A stretch of DNA of 64,000 nt. It comes from UKL13-2 sp038321965 (GTDB taxonomy: Bacteria > Pseudomonadota > Gammaproteobacteria > Burkholderiales > Usitatibacteraceae). Below, piece by piece: positions 56,267 through 63,487 of this stretch. The stretch is taken from NCBI GenBank assembly GCA_038321965.1, contig JBBQFL010000003.1, positions 1 to 64,000 of the forward strand. Direction: 5' to 3'. Each line of letters opens with the position of its first letter. Within the stretch, counting starts at the first letter, position 1. Position numbers and translations under genes: made by a program. The notes below the pieces were generated by a model. It did not search any database. It was given only the letters and a program-made list of their open reading frames with translations, and was not told the origin of the DNA.

Positions 56267-57312
56267 GCGACGGCCGCATAGCGCTGGACCGGATGTACTA
56301 CTTGCTGCTGCCTCGTCAAGCTGTATGTCAGGATGTGTTCGACTACGCGCTGCTGATCAAGCCCCCGATTGGTCGCAGCGAACATGACTGCCGCGTGGCT
56401 GCCAATGTTGCAACCAATATTGAATTCAAGAAAAAAAGCGGTTTGCGTCTCTTTACATAAATGGAAATCAACACGCAAATAGTCGAATGGACGCACGTGC
56501 GCACAAAAGCGCTCAACCTTGGAAATAATTTCCGCGGCTAATTGCGGATTTTCCAGCCGCCGGCGAAAGCGCCCTTTATCCAGAAGCCGCTTTTGGCGGT
56601 ACGTGCAAATGCCCGAAGGCAAATCAGAAACTTCCTCGACCACATCCAATATGATTGATTGAGTGCCGCCCAACACAGGCACGGTCAGATCGGTTCCGTT
56701 GATGCACTGTTCCACGATGACGTCTTTGCCCAGCGTAATCAGGCTTTCTATTTTTGACTTTAGGCCCTGCCATTCGTCCTGAATAGAATCCAGCGCGATG
56801 TCTTCAGACGCGGCGCCAAATCTGGGCTTGACAAAATACGGCCCGGGAAAGGTCGGGGGCTCCAGACTCTCGTGCAAATTGTATGTCTTCCAGGGCGGCG
56901 TTTTGAGCCCAACCGACACCGCCAAATGCTTCGCAAAACTTTTGTCTTCTGCCAGTGCACGCACGTTTGGCGGCGCTCCCAGATAGGGGATACCGAGCTT
57001 TTCACATTGAAGCGAGACGAAAATTTCGCCGTTGCGAAAGTCGGCGCGATTGAATAGCGTGAAGACGAACTTGGCTTCCCGTGCCAGTGCGGGAAAATCC
57101 TCCAGCGATCGGCACGGAATGCACTCAATGCCCATGCCGTGAAGAATCGACATCACTTCAAAGTTATAGCGAGGTTCAATTCCGTACCGCTCATGCAGTT
57201 CGGGCCTGGCACCGTGCAGATCGACTGGCGCATGCTTGGCCAGAAAAATCACTTTCAAGTCTCGTCTTGCGTCGGGACTGAGGCGTAATAACTGATCGTT
57301 GAGGTCTGTCAT
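56263..57312 (-). CDS. D-Ala-D-Ala-ligase-like ATP-grasp enzyme
   Basis: The protein of about 350 residues has the plan of D-alanine-D-alanine ligases: an N-terminal lobe (FNRADFRNGEIFVSLQCEKL, GIPYLGAPPNVRALAEDKSF), an ATP-binding middle (PYFVKPRFGAASEDIALDS, VIVEQCINGTDLTVPVLGG) and a metal-binding C-terminal segment with RVDF and FFLEFNIGCNIGSHAA. The latter departs from the EINTxPG of true Ddl enzymes, so it probably joins other substrates. It overlaps the MFS gene at TGATG (an alternative GTG start lies at 57315) and the binding-protein gene at ATGA. It is predicted to act in the cytoplasm. Confidence 0.85.
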   Translation of the reverse strand: MTDLNDQLLRLSPDARRDLKVIFLAKHAPVDLHGARPELHERYGIEPRYNFEVMSILHGMGIECIPCRSLEDFPALAREAKFVFTLFNRADFRNGEIFVSLQCEKLGIPYLGAPPNVRALAEDKSFAKHLAVSVGLKTPPWKTYNLHESLEPPTFPGPYFVKPRFGAASEDIALDSIQDEWQGLKSKIESLITLGKDVIVEQCINGTDLTVPVLGGTQSIILDVVEEVSDLPSGICTYRQKRLLDKGRFRRRLENPQLAAEIISKVERFCAHVRPFDYLRVDFHLCKETQTAFFLEFNIGCNIGSHAAVMFAATNRGLDQQRVVEHILTYSLTRQQQVVHPVQRYAAVA

Positions 57313-59426
57313 CACTGTACCTTGTTGCCCAAATCCGCATTCTTAAGAGTTCCAGCACGCGTCACATAAAAATAGACTGCCAGACAAACAGCGATCGCGG
57401 TCAATATCAGCCCGAGTATCATCGCGCCCTCGCTGAAGCCGGACAACTTGATCAGTAACGCCACAATGAGAGGTCCAAGTATGCTGCCGATCCTCTCCAC
57501 AACACGCAGTAGCGATGTCACCGTTCCCTGCCCTTCAGCTGCACACTCGCGAACAAACTGCAGCGGAATAATGGAAATCAGCGACGTTGTGGTCAGCGCC
57601 ATGCCGAGCCCCAGCATGATCATCGAAATGACGAGGCTGGAAATAATCGTGGAATAGGAAAAAAGTAACACCGCCCCACCCAGCAGGGTGCTACCGGTGA
57701 GCAGGAGACTGCGGTGACAGTTGAAGCGGTCCAGCACCCGCGCCACAAGTGGCGTAAACAGAAGATTGGAAACGAAATAGCACATCATAAAGCGGCCCAC
57801 AGCTGCATCCGAGTATTCAAGGTTATGCAATACCACCGGGGTCATGAACAACAGGAATCCGGTGAGCACAATTCGTGGCGGCAAGGCGGCGAGGGGAATG
57901 AAGGTGACGAAACTGAAGCTGCGCAGTACTTTGGCATAGCTTGCCAGACTTCCGTCATGTTCACTTTCCCCGCCGCTGACACGCGCAGGTGACACCGCCG
58001 AGATAATGCGAGCCACCAGCACGCAATTGCAGGCGATTATTGCCGCTGAAACGAATAGTGTTCCCGAGTATCCCAGCCGATCAGCCAGAATACCGCCCAT
58101 CGCCGTGCCGCAAACGCCTGCCGCAGTTTGCGCGCCAATAAATACCGCCGCGCTGCGCGCACTTCGTCCAGATTGGGAGGCCATGGTTACGAACAGAATG
58201 CCCGTGACGCTAACGATGCCGAAACCAGCCGCCGTTACGCAGCGCCATATCACCAACTCGACGTAGCCGCTGGCAAACGCGCACATCAGGGTACCTACCG
58301 CCGCTGGCACCATGCCAGCAAGCAGAGACTTGCGTACTCCCAGCAGGCGCACCAATCTCGGGCCGAAGGGGGTCACCAGCATCATTGTCAGGGCCCACAT
58401 CGCCATCGGCAACGCCATCAGCAAACTCGGATCCATCCCGGCGATGGGTGGCGGGAAGCTGCCGACGAAGTTTGGCCAGAATGGCCGCGACAAGTCGGTG
58501 CAAAAGAAAAATATGAACATCGGCAGGCGAATGGCCTTGATGACGGTGACATCGCCCTCCATGGATTTGCGTATCGCCGAAAATTGGAACTTCTCATCGA
58601 TGTTGCCGATCATCTTGCGCAGAGATCGTCTGGGCTCGGTGGATAAATTGGCTGCAGCACCCTGTTGCAAAAGCTTGCGGTATCGACTATTCACAGCACC
58701 AATAGAATGCTGCAGGGACCGCGTGAGCGGGCTGCTCGATTCGGCGCCATCGTCGGAGCCAACCAACGGAAAAATACCCGCCCGCACCGAGTCGAGGAAA
58801 TCACGAATCGTCTGGCTTTGCCTGTCAAGCGTCAACAGGACGACAAAGAACAAGACCTCCAGAGTAACCACAACTGCCACGAACAGCGTAATGAGCAGGT
58901 CGATCTTGATTTCGAGCAACTTGGTCTGAATGTATTTTTCATCGACGCCGACATGAAGCAGCACGTTCTCCGGACCCAGCTTTGGCAAGGCTGTCGTGAC
59001 GTCAACAACATCGCCGAACGATTGAGACCGCTCGACAGTTATCTTTGCCAGAATATGGGCGCGCAATTCGCGGGAGATTCGCGGATCTTTTGCAAACTTG
59101 CTCGAAGCCTGAATCGAGCGGTTGGCCGGAATCGTGACGACAGCGTAGACGACCTCCGGATGATTATCGATCGCGTCATCCAGAAATTTCGACAGGTCGC
59201 GCATATCAGCGATATCGAAATTCAAATCGGACGCACGCTGAAACTGCGCCTTGATCGTGTCGGAAACCAGTACCGCCTTGGCTTCGAAGTCCGGCCGCAT
59301 GACATCGATGAATAGGTTCGTCGTCTGATACGAGAAGAACGCCAACGTGCCAAGGACCACGGCGAGCAGCCACGCGAACAGCAGAAACCGATAATGATCG
59401 AGTGCCCGCAGGCTCACAGAATTCAT
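57312..59426 (-). CDS. MFS transporter with an N-terminal extracytoplasmic sensor module
   Basis: The 704-residue protein joins two parts. Residues 1-200 form a sensor-like unit: a membrane segment (12-32), an extracytoplasmic domain of about 140 residues, and a second membrane segment (176-200). Residues 201-298 are a cytoplasmic linker. Residues 299-692 are a 12-helix major facilitator domain with loops such as GPRLVRLLGVRKS and LADRLGYSG after helices 2 and 4-6. Sensor parts are common on kinases and cyclases but not on MFS carriers. The substrate and direction of transport are unknown. It overlaps its neighbours on both sides by a few bases. Confidence 0.85.
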   Translation of the reverse strand: MNSVSLRALDHYRFLLFAWLLAVVLGTLAFFSYQTTNLFIDVMRPDFEAKAVLVSDTIKAQFQRASDLNFDIADMRDLSKFLDDAIDNHPEVVYAVVTIPANRSIQASSKFAKDPRISRELRAHILAKITVERSQSFGDVVDVTTALPKLGPENVLLHVGVDEKYIQTKLLEIKIDLLITLFVAVVVTLEVLFFVVLLTLDRQSQTIRDFLDSVRAGIFPLVGSDDGAESSSPLTRSLQHSIGAVNSRYRKLLQQGAAANLSTEPRRSLRKMIGNIDEKFQFSAIRKSMEGDVTVIKAIRLPMFIFFFCTDLSRPFWPNFVGSFPPPIAGMDPSLLMALPMAMWALTMMLVTPFGPRLVRLLGVRKSLLAGMVPAAVGTLMCAFASGYVELVIWRCVTAAGFGIVSVTGILFVTMASQSGRSARSAAVFIGAQTAAGVCGTAMGGILADRLGYSGTLFVSAAIIACNCVLVARIISAVSPARVSGGESEHDGSLASYAKVLRSFSFVTFIPLAALPPRIVLTGFLLFMTPVVLHNLEYSDAAVGRFMMCYFVSNLLFTPLVARVLDRFNCHRSLLLTGSTLLGGAVLLFSYSTIISSLVISMIMLGLGMALTTTSLISIIPLQFVRECAAEGQGTVTSLLRVVERIGSILGPLIVALLIKLSGFSEGAMILGLILTAIAVCLAVYFYVTRAGTLKNADLGNKVQ

Positions 59427-60217
59427 CTGGCCTCCAGCACTTTTTCCGCCGCAATGATGGCATCCAGCGCCTCGCGGTGTTTGGCCTTGAACGCCGCCAA
59501 TTCCCCCGGTGGCAGCTTGCTTTGGTCAACTTTCAGATTCACCTCAGCGTCAAGCGACGCAGCCAACGTGGAATCTACCTGGTCAAACCGTTTGAGCAAA
59601 ATCCAGATTGCGATCGTGGCCACGACAACACCCGCGAACAGGAAGATGATGACCTGCCGGAAAAAAGTTGCGCGGAAATCAGCATATCGAACCTCGAGAG
59701 ATGCTGCGTCGTACTTGATAAGAAGTATGCCTACCGTTTGGGAAAAGCTGTTTTGCAGATTCGTAAATGCGTCAAGAAGTACACCATCTCGCAAGCTCGC
59801 GAGCGGTCCTTTTGCGCTTGCCTTGCGGAATTTTTCGACCGCATCCGGCTTCAGATCTGGTGCCGTATCGGGCGCGCGATACAGCGTTTCACCCTGGCGG
59901 CCGATAACGTAGATGGACGAGATCTTTTCGTCCCTGCTTCTTGCACGACGAATCGTGTCCTGTACATTTTGCAACGCAGGCAGGTTGTACCCCATTGCCA
60001 AACCTTGTTCGATGGTATCTTTAATGTCGAAGGCGATTACGCCGATACGTGATTCGGTTACTTCGTTGAGCGAGTTTTTGAATTTTTCCAGGGCCATCAC
60101 CGACAGCACACCCAACGAAAAAATCATCACCCCCATGATGGCCAGGGCTATCTTAACAACGCGCAGCAACGCCACCAATGCTTGTGATCGGGCAGGATGA
60201 GCGGACGTGATATTCAT
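59423..60217 (-). CDS. Two-TM sensor-like membrane protein
   Basis: The 264-residue protein has a membrane segment at about 17-42, an extracytoplasmic domain of about 140 residues (FDIKDTIEQGLAMGYNLPAL, SSIYVIGRQGETLYRAP) and a second segment at about 188-208. It ends in a 56-residue cytoplasmic tail that is mostly helical (LPPGELAAFKAKHREALDAI). The outer domain looks like a Cache-type sensor. There is no kinase, cyclase or HAMP-output domain, so it must signal through a partner. It is the first gene of the chain and its stop overlaps the MFS start (ATGA). Confidence 0.8.
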   Translation of the reverse strand: MNITSAHPARSQALVALLRVVKIALAIMGVMIFSLGVLSVMALEKFKNSLNEVTESRIGVIAFDIKDTIEQGLAMGYNLPALQNVQDTIRRARSRDEKISSIYVIGRQGETLYRAPDTAPDLKPDAVEKFRKASAKGPLASLRDGVLLDAFTNLQNSFSQTVGILLIKYDAASLEVRYADFRATFFRQVIIFLFAGVVVATIAIWILLKRFDQVDSTLAASLDAEVNLKVDQSKLPPGELAAFKAKHREALDAIIAAEKVLEAR

Positions 60218-60240
60218 ACTGTCGACCCTGTTTGGCGTGA

Positions 60241-60265
60241 ATCCGGCGGGTTAAAATTGCCGGAT
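60241..60265. promoter_or_regulatory. Inverted repeat ATCCGGC-N11-GCCGGAT
   Basis: A perfect 7-bp inverted repeat with an 11-base spacer lies 24 bases before the sensor gene start. It could be an operator or a leader hairpin. A CRP-type site would be TGTGA-N6-TCACA, which this is not. Confidence 0.45.
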
Positions 60266-60707
60266 GTTGTTTTATGTGCGCTTGTACTGCAGTATTTTTC
60301 GCTGCACGCTTCGCGCGTATTGCGTGGTAGGTCCGCAATTTCGCTTCGATCCGCGTACTATCCATTTATTACAATAATACACGGTGTCGGCGGTGCGGAC
60401 TACGGCATAGCAAGACTGACAGGTCGATAAGGCACTTCGCGATGCCTTCAATCGGCCCGAAATGGATAAGCTGTTAGACTGGCCCTGACGGTCGTCAGTG
60501 GGTAAACTTCGTTCTGAAGTGCAATGTCGACGACTGTGATTTGCCTTAAGAGTAAAGCCGCAAGCGGATTTGGGGCTTTGACAACGATACGCAGCGACAA
60601 TAAAAAAGAGGCGCTGGATAATTGTTGCGTGGAAACCGGTTTTGACTATTTGTCGTGTAATTTCCTGCAGTACGGGGGGAAATAACCAAACACGCGGGGG
60701 ATGCTGT

Positions 60708-60833
60708 ATGCGCAGTAGATCATTCGGATTTAGCACAACCATTCGTCGCCCTGCCCTGCGACATATTGAGGTACGCCGACAAACTCTTGCGCTCGTCGTT
60801 GAGCGTCGCCGGCAAGAAACCGGACACGCCTGA
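60708..60833 (+). CDS. Possible 41-codon upstream ORF coupled to the cyclase
   Basis: An ATG at 60708 has a GGGGGA sequence about six bases upstream. The frame runs 41 codons and ends in a TGA directly joined to the cyclase ATG (TGAATG). The peptide is strongly basic (RRPALRHIEVRRQTLALVVE and RRRQETGHA). The cyclase ATG lacks a good Shine-Dalgarno sequence of its own, so translation by re-initiation is plausible. No family is recognised. It may instead be a leader without a peptide function. Confidence 0.35.
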   Translation: MRSRSFGFSTTIRRPALRHIEVRRQTLALVVERRRQETGHA

Positions 60834-63362
60834 ATGAAATCAAGTCCCTCTACGCTCAAGCTGCACGTCACCATCAGCGGATTGTTCCTGCTGCTCATCG
60901 TGCCGCTTTTTTCCGGCCTGATTTTCTATACCTATCAAAGCAATATTACGCTGGCAAAGAGGGAGGCTGCCAAGGCGATGGAGCGGGCTCGCGAAGAAAC
61001 GATGCGTAACATTAATTCATTCGTGGAACCTATCGCGGACGCTGTTCGGTCAACTTCGCAATTGGCCTCGGTAGAACCCGGCTTTTTCAGAAACGATGCA
61101 TCGGGACAGATGTTGCTCCGGGCAATACAAAATAATCCCGACATTACAAGCTACTACGTGGCGTTCATGGACGGTAGCTTCCGCCTGGTTGGCGGCATCG
61201 ACCCCAAAAGGCCGTTGTCCGGACACAAGGTTCCGTCCGAGGCCAGATATTCAAATCGCATCATCGATCGCTCCAAGAGTGGCATAGCCTATGACACCTA
61301 TACGTTTCTGAAGGATTGGGGACAACCGGTCGGCACCAGCTCGATTCCGGCCGTTTACGACCCTCGCACGCAGCCGTTTTTCCTCGGCGCGGTGAAACGT
61401 GGGCCGGATGCAGACCCTAGCGAAATCCTGTTGTCAGATCCCTACATTATCCGGAGCACAGGTGAGCCCGGCTTGTCGATTTCAGCTTCGATTATTTCAG
61501 CCGGAAAGCTGATTGGTGCGGCAGCCGCAAATCTGCGGCTGCAACGCATTTCCGAGTTCCTCGCGGCCAATCCGGCCAGTCCGGCCAGCATCACGATCAT
61601 CGTTGACCGTAGCGGCCTGGTCGTCGCGCATCCTGATTTCGCTCAAGCCTATCGTACGGATGAGGCCAAGTCGCAAAAAAACATTCGTGAGCTCGACAAT
61701 CCGGCAGTAACCAGGGCGGCGGTCGAGCGCGTCCAGCGAAACAGCGACAACTTCTACTTCACGGAAGCCGGTGAAGAGTACATCGCGCTTTTTTCGCCTT
61801 TCCCCGAAAATTTCAAGAAACCATGGGAAGTGGTCATACTCACGCCGGTCAAAGATTTTGTTGGCGAAATCGACGCGAACAACCGCAAGATTACCTTGGT
61901 GGGTGGTGGGCTGCTGCTATTGGTCATCCTGCTGGCCTATAGCGTGTCCAAGCGTCTATCCCGACCGCTTGAAGTTCTGGTTGAAGAAATCAAGCGGGTA
62001 TTCAGCTTCCAGATAAACCCGAATCTCGTACTCTCCTCGCGTGTAGCGGAAATCAGTCTGCTTATCGATGCGACGCAAAAACTGAAGACGGCAATCAGCG
62101 CCTTTGCAGCCTATGTCCCGCGTGAGCTGGTTAGCGATCTGATCAGGACGGGTACGCCACTTGCACCAGGCGGACAAAGCCGTTACCTGACGATGTTTTT
62201 CACCGATCTCAAGGGTTTCTCCAGTCTGGCCGAAGTGACGCCGACGAGAGAATTGCTCGAGACCGTGTCCGCCTATCTGGAACTGGTGACGATGGCCGTC
62301 AAGGAAGAACAGGGCACGATAGACAAGTTCATTGGTGATGCGGTCATGGCCTTCTGGGGTGCGCCTGTCATGATCTCAGACCACTCTTATCGCGCGTGTG
62401 TGGCGGCAGTCAGATCCCAGCGCAGGATGGCAAAACTCAATGCGCTTCTTGGCGAAACCGGCAAAGGACCGTTAACAGTGCGCATTGGTATCCACTCCGA
62501 TCAGGTGCTGGTCGGCAATATCGGTTCTTTGGAGCGTCTTAGCTACACGGTGATGGGTGACGGCGTAAACATCGCTTCTCGCCTCGAGGGTATCAACAAG
62601 GATTTCGGCACCAGCATTTGTGTCAGCAACGCGGTGTTCAAGGAGTCCGGCGAACGGTTGTGGTTACGTCCGATCGATATGGTGGCTGTCAAAGGGCGCA
62701 AGGGCGAATTCCTGATTTACGAACTGCTTGGTATCCGCGACGGAGATGAAGAAGTTGCGGCAACGCCGAAGGAAAAGGCTCTTTGCGCCGCTACCGAAAA
62801 GGCATACGCCCTGTATTCGAACGGCCAATGGGAGCAGGCGGAAGCCGCCTACCAGGAGATCGTGAAGGAATACGACGACGCACTTGCGCGTGTCATGGTT
62901 GGACGTTGTGGCGTCCATGCGGTTGGTCGCGCGGCACTGTTTGACGGCCTCGACGAGAATGAACTTGAGTATCTCTACACCATCCTCACTCGCGAGGATT
63001 TGGTGCGTGGCAGCCTGATATTCAGCGAAGGCGATCCGGGCGACAGGCTATTCGTTATTGTCAAGGGTGAGGTCAGCATCAAGCTCAAGATTCCAGGCAC
63101 CCAGCGTGCACGGCGCCTGGCAACGCTTGGGCCTGGAATGGCATTTGGCGAAATGGCGCTCGTGGAGAGCAAGCCGCGGTCCGCAGACGCGTATGCAAAA
63201 CGCGATGTAGCACTTTATTCCATGAGCCCGGAGCAACTCGGCGACCTGCAGAAACAACAGCCGGCGATCGCGCTGAAAATCATGTCCAATATTACGAGGC
63301 AGCTTGCAGCCCGTCTGCGAATTACCGGCGCTGAGGGCATGCGCAAACACGATGCCGACTAA
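60834..63362 (+). CDS. Receptor-type class III nucleotide cyclase with a cyclic-nucleotide-binding domain
   Basis: The 842-residue protein has membrane segment 1 (about 13-33), a large Cache-like extracytoplasmic domain (34-345, with YYVAFMDGSFRLVGGIDPKR and IIVDRSGLVVAHP), membrane segment 2 (353-371) and a HAMP-like linker. The cyclase domain (450-630) has metal Asp residues in FTDLKGF (D457) and GDAVMAF (D501), Lys498, and YTVMGDGVNIASR with Thr572, Asn579 and Arg583. The Lys/Thr pair is the class IIIb pattern, usually making cAMP. A helical segment (645-690) leads to a cNMP-binding domain (705-825) with FGEMALVESKPRSADAYA. The gene faces away from the four-gene sensor operon. Confidence 0.92.
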   Translation: MKSSPSTLKLHVTISGLFLLLIVPLFSGLIFYTYQSNITLAKREAAKAMERAREETMRNINSFVEPIADAVRSTSQLASVEPGFFRNDASGQMLLRAIQNNPDITSYYVAFMDGSFRLVGGIDPKRPLSGHKVPSEARYSNRIIDRSKSGIAYDTYTFLKDWGQPVGTSSIPAVYDPRTQPFFLGAVKRGPDADPSEILLSDPYIIRSTGEPGLSISASIISAGKLIGAAAANLRLQRISEFLAANPASPASITIIVDRSGLVVAHPDFAQAYRTDEAKSQKNIRELDNPAVTRAAVERVQRNSDNFYFTEAGEEYIALFSPFPENFKKPWEVVILTPVKDFVGEIDANNRKITLVGGGLLLLVILLAYSVSKRLSRPLEVLVEEIKRVFSFQINPNLVLSSRVAEISLLIDATQKLKTAISAFAAYVPRELVSDLIRTGTPLAPGGQSRYLTMFFTDLKGFSSLAEVTPTRELLETVSAYLELVTMAVKEEQGTIDKFIGDAVMAFWGAPVMISDHSYRACVAAVRSQRRMAKLNALLGETGKGPLTVRIGIHSDQVLVGNIGSLERLSYTVMGDGVNIASRLEGINKDFGTSICVSNAVFKESGERLWLRPIDMVAVKGRKGEFLIYELLGIRDGDEEVAATPKEKALCAATEKAYALYSNGQWEQAEAAYQEIVKEYDDALARVMVGRCGVHAVGRAALFDGLDENELEYLYTILTREDLVRGSLIFSEGDPGDRLFVIVKGEVSIKLKIPGTQRARRLATLGPGMAFGEMALVESKPRSADAYAKRDVALYSMSPEQLGDLQKQQPAIALKIMSNITRQLAARLRITGAEGMRKHDAD

Positions 63363-63363
63363 G

Positions 63364-63387
63364 GGCCGCCTCGCGCACACCGCGGCC
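63364..63387. repeat. Short inverted repeat after the cyclase gene
   Basis: GGCCGC (63364-63369) and GCGGCC (63382-63387) enclose a 12-base loop right after the cyclase stop. No T run follows, so terminator activity is doubtful. Confidence 0.35.
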
Positions 63388-63408
63388 ATGAACTGAGTCA
63401 AAGATCAG

Positions 63409-63456
63409 CATTGGCGCGGGTTCCCAGCCAAAAAAACTCTGAGACGCGCGCCAATG
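63409..63456. repeat. Inverted repeat between the cyclase and formate dehydrogenase genes
   Basis: CATTGGCGCG (63409-63418) and CGCGCCAATG (63447-63456) are perfect 10-bp arms with a 28-base loop containing AAAAAAA. It lies between convergent genes. Lacking a T run after the stem, it may act as an mRNA-stabilising or rho-linked 3' structure. Confidence 0.5.
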
Positions 63457-63487
63457 TTGGTGATGCATAGTGACGCGGGCGGGAGTC

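Larger units (their letters stand above)
60218..60833. other. Divergent regulatory region, sensor operon / cyclase
   Basis: The 616 bases separate the minus-strand operon from the cyclase. The left end holds an inverted repeat (60241-60265). The right end holds a 41-codon frame with a good ribosome-binding site directly abutting the cyclase. In between, frames on both strands are low in quality. The length leaves room for two regulated promoters or an undetected small RNA. Confidence 0.55.

Noticed and set aside
60272..60898. 208-codon minus-strand frame across the cyclase promoter region
   Set aside because: It overlaps the start of the conserved cyclase gene and is Arg/Ser/Cys-rich without motifs.
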